Source: H2-BAC3 sp045863035
Lineage (GTDB): Bacteria > Bacteroidota > Ignavibacteria > Ignavibacteriales > Ignavibacteriaceae
Assembly (NCBI GenBank): GCA_045863035.1
Contig: BTUV01000001.1
Span: forward strand, 1-64,000
Length of the DNA stretch: 64,000 nt
Reading direction: 5' to 3'
The notes below the pieces were generated by a model. It saw only the letters and a program-made list of their open reading frames with translations, was not told where the DNA came from and did no database searches. This document shows positions 44,657-53,429 of the stretch, piece after piece. The position numbers and the translations under genes are program-made. Numbering within the stretch: the first letter of the stretch is position 1; the number at the start of each line of letters is the position of its first letter.

Positions 44657-45493
44657 ATGAATAAGATTCTGCTGTATTGCGGAATTACTACACTGCTGTT
44701 AGTTTCCGGTTATATATTATATCCGGCATCAGCAAAAGGTTCTGTCCCTGTTAAGTTGCAAATTCCAGCGGCTGAAGCCGGGCTGCGACCAGGTGAAGAG
44801 ATAACTTATCTGGTGCGATATGGATTTATAAAACTTGGTGAAATACGGCTAAAAGTCATAAATCAGAAAACTGAGAAGGGGGAGATTCTTTATAATACGA
44901 TCGGGTATATAGATTCATACCCGGGATTACCATTCGTGGATTTGCATCAGATTTATGAAAGCAAAATTAACAAAAACTATTTTAGCAATTTTTTCAGAGG
45001 AACAGTTAAAAAAGAAGAATATACAACTTTCACTGAGTACTACTTTGATTATCCGAATAAATCACTCAAAGTAAAGAAAGGGAAAGTTCATCCTTACGAA
45101 TTGTGGACGGATTCTACCGGAGTGGCTGAAACAGAGTACCATGACGGGCTTTCAATCTTTTACTGGGCAAGAATGAATCTTGGTCAGAAAAAAACAGTGA
45201 AAGTTCCGTGCTTTGTTAATGAAGAAAAAGTTTTTACTTTAGTAAATTACTACAGTAAACCTGAAAAGATGGAAATAGATGCAGTTGATTACGAGATACC
45301 AGTATGGCGATTAGATGGACATACTGATTTTGTAAGCGTATTTGGTCTGACCGGTCATTTTGAAGGTTGGTTTTCGCAGGATGAGGCGTGTATTCCTATT
45401 GTCGCAAAACTTAACGTAATTATTGGTAAGGTTACTGTTGAACTTATAAAATGGAAAAGACCTGGCTGGAATCCGCCTAAGGCAGAGAGTTAA
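44657..45493 (+). CDS. DUF3108 protein, exported
   Basis: A 278-residue protein. ATG 44657, 5 bases after the previous stop, gives a signal peptide (ILLYCGITTLLLVSGYIL); an upstream ATG at 44621 would overlap the protease. The body LRPGEEITYLVRYGFIKLGEIRLKV and WTDSTGVAETEYHDGLSIFYWAR match DUF3108, periplasmic beta-sandwich proteins of unknown role, sometimes found near lipid or outer-membrane genes. Confidence 0.85.
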   Translation: MNKILLYCGITTLLLVSGYILYPASAKGSVPVKLQIPAAEAGLRPGEEITYLVRYGFIKLGEIRLKVINQKTEKGEILYNTIGYIDSYPGLPFVDLHQIYESKINKNYFSNFFRGTVKKEEYTTFTEYYFDYPNKSLKVKKGKVHPYELWTDSTGVAETEYHDGLSIFYWARMNLGQKKTVKVPCFVNEEKVFTLVNYYSKPEKMEIDAVDYEIPVWRLDGHTDFVSVFGLTGHFEGWFSQDEACIPIVAKLNVIIGKVTVELIKWKRPGWNPPKAES

Positions 45494-45495
45494 CA

Positions 45496-46014
45496 ATGAA
45501 AACTATTATTCCGTACAAAGGTATCTCGCCGATAATAGATAAGAGCGTGTTTATTGCTGATGGCGTGAGAATTACAGGCAATGTCATTATTGGTGAAAAA
45601 AGCAGTATTTGGTATAATACCGTGATACGGGGAGATGTAAATAAAGTCCGGATAGGAAACAATACTAATGTGCAGGACAATGCTACATTACATGTTTCTC
45701 ATGATTCGACACCACTCATTATCGGTGATAATGTTACAGTTGGTCACAATGCGATATTGCATAGTTGTGTTGTTGGAAGTAACGTTTTGATTGGTATGGG
45801 CGCAATTGTATTAGACAATACCATTATTGAAAATTTTTCAATGATTGCAGCCGGTGCAATGGTAAGACCACATTCAAAAATTGAATCTGGTAAACTTTAC
45901 GGCGGAATTCCGGCTAAGTATATCAGAGAGTTAACACAGGATGAGATGGAGTATTTTCAGAAGTCCGCAGAAAATTATGCTGCTTATGCAGCCGATTATA
46001 TGAGAGAGAAATAA
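45496..46014 (+). CDS. Gamma-carbonic-anhydrase-like hexapeptide protein
   Basis: A 172-residue left-handed beta-helix protein. Hexapeptide repeats run through residues 15-120. The three zinc histidines of gamma-class carbonic anhydrases are present in ATLHVSHD and VGHNAILHSC. IWYNTVIRGDVNKVRIG is a family signature. Carbonic anhydrase activity is possible but many such proteins are inactive or act elsewhere. It overlaps ybeY by one base. Confidence 0.92.
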   Translation: MKTIIPYKGISPIIDKSVFIADGVRITGNVIIGEKSSIWYNTVIRGDVNKVRIGNNTNVQDNATLHVSHDSTPLIIGDNVTVGHNAILHSCVVGSNVLIGMGAIVLDNTIIENFSMIAAGAMVRPHSKIESGKLYGGIPAKYIRELTQDEMEYFQKSAENYAAYAADYMREK

Positions 46015-46457
46015 TGAAAAAAGGGCGGATTCATATTTCAATGCAAAAGAAGCTGAATTTGAAGGCGCCTGAAATTCGTTTGGTAGTCAGAAAAATGCAG
46101 TCTCTGATGGGTTTTGATATTGATGAATTAACGTTCTCCCTGGTTGACGATAATACTATCTATGAGATAAATCGTGAGTATCTGAAACACGATTATCCAA
46201 CAGACATCATTACCTTTAATTATTCAGAAAAAAATCAGATATTCATTGACGGTGAAGTTTTGATTTCTTATGAAACCGCCCTGTTAAACGCAAAAAAATA
46301 TGATGTTACCTTAGAAAATGAAATTACCCGACTGATAATTCACGGAGTCCTTCATCTATTAGGTTTTGATGACACTACTCCTTCAAAAAAAAGAGTTATG
46401 AAAAACAAAGAGAACGCTTTATTAAAGCAGATTCTTGATTCTGAAAATAAGTTTTAA
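46014..46457 (+). CDS. ybeY: rRNA maturation RNase YbeY
   Basis: A 147-residue metalloprotein acting in 16S rRNA 3'-end maturation and ribosome quality control. HGVLHLLGFDD carries two of the three usual zinc histidines (H110, H114); the third position is Asp120 instead of His, as I recall for Bacteroidota-type YbeY. REYLKHDYPTDIITFNY is the other signature. ATG overlaps the preceding stop by one base. Confidence 0.93.
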   Translation: MKKGRIHISMQKKLNLKAPEIRLVVRKMQSLMGFDIDELTFSLVDDNTIYEINREYLKHDYPTDIITFNYSEKNQIFIDGEVLISYETALLNAKKYDVTLENEITRLIIHGVLHLLGFDDTTPSKKRVMKNKENALLKQILDSENKF

Positions 46458-46466
46458 AATTATTCA

Positions 46467-48800
46467 ATGGCGAAAAAATTAGTACTGGTAGAGTCACCCT
46501 CAAAAGCTAAAACAATTAATAAATATCTTGGTAAAGACTATATTGTTGAAGCAACCATTGGGCATATAAAAAATCTTCCTAAATCAAAGTTAGGAATAGA
46601 TGTAGATAATGGTTTTGTCCCTCAATTTGTAACAATACGAGGAAAAGGGGATACCGTAAAAAAAATTAAAGACTTAGCCAATAAAAGCTCTCATATATTT
46701 ATTGCGACTGACCCTGACCGCGAGGGAGAAGCCATCGCTCAGGATATTGCGGATGTAATTGATGAAAAACATTCTGAAAAAATTTCGCGGGTGTTGTTTA
46801 ATGAAATAACAAAAAATGGCGTAAAAAAAGGGATGGATGAGCCACGCCCGATAAATACTGATCTTGTTGCCTCACAGCGTGCACGCCGGGTTATGGACAG
46901 AATCATCGGTTACAAAATTAGTCCTTTCCTCTGGCGTTCTGTTGTTTCTGAAGCGGCAAATTCGCTTTCCGCCGGCAGGGTTCAGTCGGTTGCATTGCGG
47001 TTGATTTGTGAACGTGATGCTGAAATAGATGCTTTCATTGAACAAGAGTACTGGTCAGTTGGTTCAATTTTTCTTACCGATAAAAAGGAAGAAATTCATT
47101 CAAAACTTCACAGTATTGACGGAGTACAAATTAAAACTCCGGCAAAAGATAAAAAAGCTGATGAAAAAAACGAATCAGATACATCCGAGATTAAGCATAC
47201 AAAATCAATGATAATTCAGAACGCCGGGGAAGCTGAAAATATCATTGCCAGAATAAAAAAGGTAAAAGATTTTGAAATAAGTAATATTGCAAGAAAGCAT
47301 ACTAAGCGCAATGCTCCTCCACCCTTTATAACCAGCACAATGCAGGCAGAGGCATCAAAAATGTTGCGCATGAGAGCAAAACAGACTATGATGTATGCTC
47401 AGCGGCTTTATGAAGGAGTTACTCTTGGGAGTGAAGGATTGGTCGGTCTTATTACCTATATGAGAACTGATTCAACCCGGTTGAGCGATGATATTTGCAA
47501 AGAAGCATCCGAATTCCTCAAGAACACGTATGGACCACAATATGCACCGGAAACTATTCCGGTATATGGCAAAAAGAAGGGGTCAAACGTACAGGATGCA
47601 CACGAAGCAATCAGACCGACATCTTTAAAATACACTCCTGAATATGTTAAACCATTTCTTGATGATCATTCATTTAAACTTTACAGTCTCATCTGGAAGC
47701 GTTTTTTAGCCTCTCAAATGAAACCGGCTGAGTTTGAAACTACTGTTGTAGAAATAACCGGTAACGAATTTCTGTTTAAAGCTTATGGTCAGGTTCTGCT
47801 TTTTGATGGCTTCACAAAATTATATGTTGAGCAGGAGGAATCTTCAAAAGAAGAAGAGAGAGAGGAAGCAAAGAATGACAAAATACCGGCCGGATTAAAT
47901 AAACATGATCAGCTTAAATTAAAAGTTGTCACTCCACATCAGCATTTTACAAAACCTCCCGGTCGATATACTGAGAGTTCTTTAATTAAAGAACTTGAAA
48001 GTCTGGGTATTGGAAGACCGAGTACTTATTCAATGATAGTAAGCACCATTGTTGACCGAAAATATGTTGAATCACGTGAACGAAAGATCTATGCAACCGA
48101 GCTCGGTAAGAAGATTAACGGAATTCTCATTGAAAACTTTCCCGGAATAATTGATACGGGCTTTACAGCAAAAATGGAATTAGAGCTTGATCAGATTGCT
48201 CAGGGAGAATATACTTACTCAGGTGTTTTAAATGATTTTTACAATCCATTTTCATCAGCGCTTTCAGTGGTTGAAGATAAAATTGAAAAAATTATCTGTG
48301 AGCTTTGCGGAGGTGAGATGGTTATTCGCTACGGCAGATTTGGTAAGTTTCTTTCCTGTAATAACTATCCTGATTGTAAAAATATAAAATCACTGAGAGA
48401 ACTTGCCGCAGCTAATCAAGAACCGGAATATACCGGTGATACCTGTGAGAAATGCGGTTCAAGGACACTTTTCAGAAATGGAAGATTCGGTAAATTTATC
48501 GGGTGCGAAAAGTATCCGGAATGTGATTTTATAAAAAATATTACTCTCAATATTTCCTGTCCGAAATGTAAGGATGGAGAAGTTCTTGAAAGACGATCAA
48601 AACGAGGCAAAATATTTTACGGCTGTTCCCGTTATCCTGATTGTGATTTTGTAGCATGGAATAAACCCTCTATGACAAAATGTAACTCCTGCGGCTCGCC
48701 CTATATGGAAGAAAAATACTCAAAGAAAAAAGGAAAATATCTGCAATGCCCATCTTGTAAGGAGGAGATAATACTTGAACCTGTTGAGGAAGAGTCTTGA
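46467..48800 (+). CDS. topA: DNA topoisomerase I
   Basis: A 777-residue type IA topoisomerase relaxing negative supercoils. It begins with the Toprim domain (LVLVESPSKAKTINKYLG; ATDPDREGEAIA), and the active-site Tyr lies in LITYMRTDSTRLS near residue 332. Inside the core an acidic, Glu/Lys-rich linker (about 465-485) is notable. The C-terminus carries four zinc-ribbon modules of the CxxC type (CELCGGEM, CEKCGSRT, CPKCKDGE, CNSCGSPY). It overlaps the recombinase gene by 4 bases. Confidence 0.97.
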   Translation: MAKKLVLVESPSKAKTINKYLGKDYIVEATIGHIKNLPKSKLGIDVDNGFVPQFVTIRGKGDTVKKIKDLANKSSHIFIATDPDREGEAIAQDIADVIDEKHSEKISRVLFNEITKNGVKKGMDEPRPINTDLVASQRARRVMDRIIGYKISPFLWRSVVSEAANSLSAGRVQSVALRLICERDAEIDAFIEQEYWSVGSIFLTDKKEEIHSKLHSIDGVQIKTPAKDKKADEKNESDTSEIKHTKSMIIQNAGEAENIIARIKKVKDFEISNIARKHTKRNAPPPFITSTMQAEASKMLRMRAKQTMMYAQRLYEGVTLGSEGLVGLITYMRTDSTRLSDDICKEASEFLKNTYGPQYAPETIPVYGKKKGSNVQDAHEAIRPTSLKYTPEYVKPFLDDHSFKLYSLIWKRFLASQMKPAEFETTVVEITGNEFLFKAYGQVLLFDGFTKLYVEQEESSKEEEREEAKNDKIPAGLNKHDQLKLKVVTPHQHFTKPPGRYTESSLIKELESLGIGRPSTYSMIVSTIVDRKYVESRERKIYATELGKKINGILIENFPGIIDTGFTAKMELELDQIAQGEYTYSGVLNDFYNPFSSALSVVEDKIEKIICELCGGEMVIRYGRFGKFLSCNNYPDCKNIKSLRELAAANQEPEYTGDTCEKCGSRTLFRNGRFGKFIGCEKYPECDFIKNITLNISCPKCKDGEVLERRSKRGKIFYGCSRYPDCDFVAWNKPSMTKCNSCGSPYMEEKYSKKKGKYLQCPSCKEEIILEPVEEES

Positions 48801-49690
48801 ATGACGTCAGGACACTAATTAATAGTTTTCTGATTTATGCTGAAACTGTTTTACGGTATTCAGAAAATACGATAATCGCTTATCGTAAGGATTTAGAAAA
48901 ATTTGCCGTATTTTGTGAAAATTCCGGTAAAAGTGATATTGCTCTCCATTCAAACCGGACAATTATGGGATTTATGGCGGAACTTAACCGTGAAGACCTT
49001 TCAAAAACTTCGGTTTCGCGCTATCTTTCTTCTGTCAGGAAATTCTATAGTTATTGTCTTCAACAGGGCATTTTGTTACATTCTCCTGCTAAAGGAATTT
49101 CAAACCCGAAACTGCAAAAACTACTTCCCGATACAATTTCTCAGTCAGAATATGTAGATCTTGAAAAAAAAATGTCATTTTCACTTGACTCTGAGTCAAA
49201 TTATGTTAAGTTTATGGTAGCATCAGTTTTTGAATTATTATACGGATGTTCATTGAGAGTTTCTGAAGTTTGTTCTGCCAAAGTTCATGACTATAATGGA
49301 AAAGAGGGGACCCTTAGAATTACGGGCAAGGGCAATAAAACACGTATTGTGCCTATAGGTGAAAAAAGCAGGGATATACTTGACAGTTATTTACAACACC
49401 GTTTGGTCGCATCAGATTTACTCATTACAGACGAAAAAAATAATCCGCTCTATCCAAAGAAGATTCAGAGATGGACGGAGAAGTATTTGGGGATGATTAC
49501 CGGTATTAGTAAGAAAAGTCCGCATATTCTGCGGCACAGTTCAGCTACTCACATGCTGGATAACGGGGCAGCATTAACGGCAATAAAGGAAATTTTAGGT
49601 CATTCTGATCTTAAAACAACTCAAATTTATACTCAGGTGAGTATAGACAGACTGAAAAAAGTCCATAAACAATCACATCCAAAATCTTAA
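48797..49690 (+). CDS. xerD: Xer-type tyrosine recombinase
   Basis: A 297-residue site-specific recombinase. The N-terminal SAM-like domain occupies 1-100 and the catalytic domain shows R154 (CSLRVSE), K178, H243 and R246 (HILRHSSATHML), H269 (LGHS) and nucleophile Y278 (QIYTQ). Size and housekeeping context (between topA and hpf) fit chromosome-dimer resolution by XerC/D rather than a phage integrase. XerC or XerA identity cannot be told apart with certainty. Start TTG 48797. Confidence 0.9.
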   Translation: MNDVRTLINSFLIYAETVLRYSENTIIAYRKDLEKFAVFCENSGKSDIALHSNRTIMGFMAELNREDLSKTSVSRYLSSVRKFYSYCLQQGILLHSPAKGISNPKLQKLLPDTISQSEYVDLEKKMSFSLDSESNYVKFMVASVFELLYGCSLRVSEVCSAKVHDYNGKEGTLRITGKGNKTRIVPIGEKSRDILDSYLQHRLVASDLLITDEKNNPLYPKKIQRWTEKYLGMITGISKKSPHILRHSSATHMLDNGAALTAIKEILGHSDLKTTQIYTQVSIDRLKKVHKQSHPKS

Positions 49691-49706
49691 TTCCGCAGGA
49701 GGATTT

Positions 49707-50003
49707 ATGAAAGTACATATAACAGCAAGAAAATTCACGGCCAGAGAGACCTTGAAGGATTTTATTGATGCTGAAGTAAAATCTTTGGAGAAAATCGCCG
49801 ATGATATATTGGATGCTGAGATGATTCTAAGCTTTGAAAGCAATAATAACAGCCAAAAGACAGCAGAACTTATAATAAAAATTCCCGGTCACCTTATCAC
49901 AGCAAATGACACTTCAGATGAATTCGAAAAAGCAGTGAGGGGAGCAGTTGAAAAAGCCGAACGCCAGATAATCAAATTAAAAGGAAAGAAACAGAACCAC
50001 TAA
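49707..50003 (+). CDS. hpf: Ribosome hibernation promoting factor, short form
   Basis: A 98-residue protein of the HPF/RaiA (sigma-54 modulation) family that binds the 30S decoding centre in starved cells. VHITARKFTARETLKDFIDAEVKSLEKI and DEFEKAVRGAVEKAERQI are typical. It lacks the C-terminal dimerisation domain of long HPF. A very good ribosome-binding site (GCAGGAGGA) precedes the ATG. The hprK gene starts 2 bases after it. Confidence 0.93.
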   Translation: MKVHITARKFTARETLKDFIDAEVKSLEKIADDILDAEMILSFESNNNSQKTAELIIKIPGHLITANDTSDEFEKAVRGAVEKAERQIIKLKGKKQNH

Positions 50004-50004
50004 T

Positions 50005-51018
50005 ATGTCTCTGATTAATGAAAAATCCGTTACGGTTAAAAATTCAATTGATGTACGATTTTTCTACGAGAACGTAAAAAACCGTTTCAGTCTTGAACTG
50101 CTCACATCCGAATCAGGATTTGACAGAAAAATTCAGGATCCGAATGTTCACCGGCCAGGTTTAGCCCTGGCCGGGTATCTTGATATTTTTTCATATCACA
50201 GGATACAAATCTTCGGAAATACTGAAATGAAATACTTAAAAAGTCTTACGGTTGAGGTAAGACGCGCATCGTTAGAGAAATTCTTTTCTTATGATATCCC
50301 TTGTCTGGTTATAACGAACCAAAACATGATATTTGAGGAAATGTCTGAACTGGCTGAAAAGTACAAAGTACCGGTTTTTGTTTCTCCATTCTCCACTACA
50401 AAACTGGTGTATTTTATCAGTGATTTTTTAGACGACCAATTTGCTCCAAGAATTTCAATTCATGGCTCATTTGTGGATGTTTATGGTGTAGGAATTCTTT
50501 TTATCGGGAAATCAGGTATTGGCAAGAGTGAAGTAGCCCTTGATCTGATTGAGAGGGGTCACCGCCTGGTGGCCGATGACTTAGTCATCCTGACAAAAAA
50601 GGGGGAGGGAATTCTTATGGGCTCAGGTACTGATATCGTCAAACATTTCATGGAAATCAGAGGGTTGGGGCTGATTAATATCGAAAAAATGTTCGGTATC
50701 AGGGCAATAAGGTATCAAAAGCGGGCTGAGGTCATTGTAGAACTCGAAAATTGGGATCCTGAGGCCGATTATGACCGCACCGGTCTGGATGAGAAAACTA
50801 TGTCTATTCTGGGGGTCAACATTCCTCATATTAAGCTCCCTATCATCCCAGGCAAAAATATTACCGTAATTTCTGAGGTAATCAGTCTGAACTATCTTTT
50901 AAAGCATTATGGATATGATGCCGCCCGGATACTGCAGCAAAAGATTAATGACCGTCTAAAGGTCAAAAAAGGGGAGATTGGCAGGGGGGTCGATTATTTT
51001 GAGCATGATTTTGAGTAG
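50005..51018 (+). CDS. hprK: HPr kinase/phosphorylase
   Basis: A 337-residue bifunctional kinase/phosphorylase that modifies Ser46 of HPr. The P-loop is GKSGIGKS near 168-175, followed by HRLVADDLVIL and the signature EIRGLGLINIEKMFG. The N-terminal ligand-sensing domain (about 1-130) is complete. No HPr or PTS gene is nearby. In this group the enzyme may act in regulation rather than sugar uptake (inference). Co-transcribed with hpf. Confidence 0.95.
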   Translation: MSLINEKSVTVKNSIDVRFFYENVKNRFSLELLTSESGFDRKIQDPNVHRPGLALAGYLDIFSYHRIQIFGNTEMKYLKSLTVEVRRASLEKFFSYDIPCLVITNQNMIFEEMSELAEKYKVPVFVSPFSTTKLVYFISDFLDDQFAPRISIHGSFVDVYGVGILFIGKSGIGKSEVALDLIERGHRLVADDLVILTKKGEGILMGSGTDIVKHFMEIRGLGLINIEKMFGIRAIRYQKRAEVIVELENWDPEADYDRTGLDEKTMSILGVNIPHIKLPIIPGKNITVISEVISLNYLLKHYGYDAARILQQKINDRLKVKKGEIGRGVDYFEHDFE

Positions 51019-51047
51019 TTTTTGATTGATTTACTTCAATCAGAAAC

Positions 51048-51076
51048 TTGACTCACATCACACTTTTCCTTATCTT
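51048..51076 (+). promoter_or_regulatory. Putative promoter of the M23 peptidase gene, possibly leaderless
   Basis: TTGACT at 51048-51053 and TATCTT at 51071-51076 are separated by exactly 17 bases. The predicted start of transcription is near 51083, only about 5 bases before the ATG at 51088, leaving no room for a ribosome-binding site. A leaderless or near-leaderless mRNA is implied. Confidence 0.5.
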
Positions 51077-51087
51077 CGCACCTGTCT

Positions 51088-52029
51088 ATGCCAAAAATTT
51101 ATTACTTTTCTGAAAATAAGCTCAAGATCGTTGAACTTAAAAAGAATAAGCTAAAAAACGCATTTTTAGCGCTTTTTAGCCTGTTTTTGACTGGTTCACT
51201 TCTGATTGCCGGGCTGAGTTACTTTGGTGTTCTGAACACTGAGGAGAGCGTTTCATCTATTAAGAATGAAAACGCCCTGCTTGTTTCCAAACTAAAGGAA
51301 GTAACTTCAAAATATCAGGTTCTTAACACTGAACTTGATAGCTTAATCTCCGTCAACAATGAACTTCGTATTGCCGCTAATCTACCCCCGCTTGAAAAAG
51401 ATGACCGTACTCTCGGAAAGGGAGGAAGCATCTCTGGTGGTCTCTTTGACTTCCTTAGCAGCAACAATAAAAAAGAAATTCAGGCATCTCTCGGCTTTAT
51501 TGATGAAGTTGAAAAGAAGTTTGATTTTGAAAAAAACAATTTTGTTGATATTGCCAATACCCTCAAAAATAATCAGGCGCTTTACAGGTCTATTCCTGCA
51601 ATAAAACCATGTGAGGGAACTCTTGCTCTTCATGGTTTTGGTATGCGCATGCACCCGATATTAAATATCAAAAGAATGCATGAGGGAATTGATATTATTA
51701 CACAGGTAGGTACTCCTGTATATGCTTCAGCAGATGGGGAGGTTGTTTTTGTCGGACGCAATAACGGATATGGTCTGATGGTTGAAATTGATCATGGATT
51801 TGGTTACAGAACCATTTATGCACATCTTTCAAGCTCACAGATTAAAGAAGGCACAAAAATTAAACGAGGCGCAATGATTGCAAAGACAGGAAATACCGGT
51901 CTTTCTTCCGGCCCTCATTTGCATTACGAGATAATTCACAAAGGGGTTAAATTGAATCCGGAAGAGTTTATGTTTGAAAGTTCAGAATTATTTATCACCG
52001 AAAACACATCCGCCAGGAATAATAAATGA
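51088..52029 (+). CDS. M23-family peptidoglycan endopeptidase with membrane anchor and coiled coil
   Basis: A 313-residue protein. One membrane helix (FLALFSLFLTGSLLIAGLSYF, about 27-47) is followed by a coiled-coil region (NALLVSKLKEVTSKYQVLNTE) and a lysostaphin-like M23 domain. Zinc and catalytic motifs are HEGIDI (Hx3D) and HLHYE (HxH), all present, so it should be active on cross-links. It overlaps the DUF2795 gene by 4 bases. Confidence 0.93.
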   Translation: MPKIYYFSENKLKIVELKKNKLKNAFLALFSLFLTGSLLIAGLSYFGVLNTEESVSSIKNENALLVSKLKEVTSKYQVLNTELDSLISVNNELRIAANLPPLEKDDRTLGKGGSISGGLFDFLSSNNKKEIQASLGFIDEVEKKFDFEKNNFVDIANTLKNNQALYRSIPAIKPCEGTLALHGFGMRMHPILNIKRMHEGIDIITQVGTPVYASADGEVVFVGRNNGYGLMVEIDHGFGYRTIYAHLSSSQIKEGTKIKRGAMIAKTGNTGLSSGPHLHYEIIHKGVKLNPEEFMFESSELFITENTSARNNK

Positions 52030-52247
52030 TTTGGACTATTGAATTGGCCAATTACCTGGATGATGCTCCTTGGCCGGCAACTAAAGAGGAACTCATCGAT
52101 TTTGCGGAAAGAATCGGTGCTCCGCTTGAAGTAATTGAAAATCTTAAAGAGCTTGAAGATTCTGAAGAACCGTATGAAACAATTGAGGATATCTGGCCGG
52201 ATTATCCGACTGATGAAGATTTCTTCTACAATGAAGACGAATTATAA
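52026..52247 (+). CDS. DUF2795 protein
   Basis: A 73-residue acidic protein. WTIELANYLDDAPWPATKEELIDFA is the family core (DUF2795), common in Bacteroidota and Chlorobiota; the C-terminal half is very acidic (EDIWPDYPTDEDFFYNEDEL). Function unknown. It overlaps the peptidase gene by 4 bases and ends in an intrinsic terminator. Confidence 0.85.
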   Translation: MIWTIELANYLDDAPWPATKEELIDFAERIGAPLEVIENLKELEDSEEPYETIEDIWPDYPTDEDFFYNEDEL

Positions 52248-52274
52248 GGCACTGTTAAGTGCCTTTTTCTTTTT
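52247..52274 (+). terminator. Intrinsic terminator after the DUF2795 gene
   Basis: AGGCACT (52247-52253) and AGTGCCT (52258-52264) form a perfect 7-base stem with a GTTA loop, followed by TTTTTCTTTTT. It begins in the stop codon of the DUF2795 gene, and the T tract runs up to the ATG of holB at 52275, so holB needs read-through or a promoter overlapping the hairpin. Confidence 0.85.
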
Positions 52275-53429
52275 ATGAGTAGCGTTTTCTGGAATGGTGT
52301 CAGGGGATACCAGGCAGCCAAACAGCTATTTGAAACCCTTGTCCTTAATCAAAAGATTCCCTCTGGTATCATTCTGATTGGGGAGCACGGTAATGGTTCT
52401 GATTATCTTGCCCTTAAATTTTCACATCTCCTGCAGTTATCTTCATCCGGTACCTTACCAGAAACTGACTCACTCCCAATCCGATTTGAAGAGCCATATA
52501 TAAAGTATATATTTCCGTTGATGTCGGGAAGCGGGGAAGACAGCAAAAGTGATAACCCTTATGCAAAACTTACCAAAGACAATCTTGACAGGATAAAATC
52601 AGAAATTGATCTGAAGAATAAAAACCCATACTATCAGTTTGATCTCCCGAAAGCAAATGTCATAAGGATTAATTCAATCAGGAGTATCAGATCATATCTC
52701 AGTATCAATTATGATGATCTACCCTACAGGGCTGTGCTTATTTCCAGAGCTGAAGAAATGGGTGACGAAGCACAAAATGCGCTGCTTAAATCTCTTGAGG
52801 AGCCGCCTGAAAAAGTAATTTTTCTTCTTACAACAAACAGTGCTTCTGCATTACTCCCGACAATCAGATCAAGATGCTGGGAGGTCAAATTACCAATGCT
52901 GACTGATGAGGATATAAGTTCGATTCTCACAGAAGAATATTCCTACAGTCTGGAAGATGTTTCCAGTGTAATTCCATTCGCGGAGGGAAGTGTTTCAGAG
53001 GCGGTGCATTTAATTGAATCGAATATGAATTTCATTTCAGAAAAAGGAATGGATATTCTTACGCACGCCACAGCAGGTAATATGCATACTGCATCGGTAA
53101 AAATGGATGAGTTAGCAAAAGAAGCAGGCGAGCAGAGTTTATTGCTTTTTATTCGTTTTGTGTTAAGCTGGTTTAAGGACGTATTCAGATATAAGAACGG
53201 AAACCCTGTATTAGTTATGCCTCAATACAGAGAACGATATGAAAAATTTATTGCCAGATTTCCCGATGTTGATTTTAACGGTGTTGTATATAAAATAGAA
53301 ATTCTTCAAAAAGTGATGAATGACAGTTATATGAACAAAAACGGAATACAATACCGTTTGTTTTTTGAACTGGCATCAGTTATCAATCCTTCCATCATGC
53401 AAAATACCAAAGAAAAGGTTAATCAATAA
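52275..53429 (+). CDS. holB: DNA polymerase III delta-prime subunit
   Basis: A 384-residue AAA+ fold subunit of the clamp loader. EEMGDEAQNALLKSLEEPPE and SALLPTIRSRCWEVKLP (SRC motif) identify it. The P-loop position reads GEHGNGSDYLAL and has lost the Lys-Thr/Ser, so it should not bind ATP, as in E. coli delta prime. The four cysteines that hold zinc in many delta-prime proteins are absent. The stop overlaps the thiolase start by one base (TAATG). Confidence 0.9.
   Translation: MSSVFWNGVRGYQAAKQLFETLVLNQKIPSGIILIGEHGNGSDYLALKFSHLLQLSSSGTLPETDSLPIRFEEPYIKYIFPLMSGSGEDSKSDNPYAKLTKDNLDRIKSEIDLKNKNPYYQFDLPKANVIRINSIRSIRSYLSINYDDLPYRAVLISRAEEMGDEAQNALLKSLEEPPEKVIFLLTTNSASALLPTIRSRCWEVKLPMLTDEDISSILTEEYSYSLEDVSSVIPFAEGSVSEAVHLIESNMNFISEKGMDILTHATAGNMHTASVKMDELAKEAGEQSLLLFIRFVLSWFKDVFRYKNGNPVLVMPQYRERYEKFIARFPDVDFNGVVYKIEILQKVMNDSYMNKNGIQYRLFFELASVINPSIMQNTKEKVNQ

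Noticed and set aside
48797..49690. Tyrosine recombinase as integrase of a mobile element
   Set aside because: Housekeeping neighbours on both sides, Xer-like size and no attachment-site repeats or phage genes.
51023..51042. TGATTGA/TCAATCA stem after hprK as a terminator
   Set aside because: Seven A+T-rich pairs without a following T tract.
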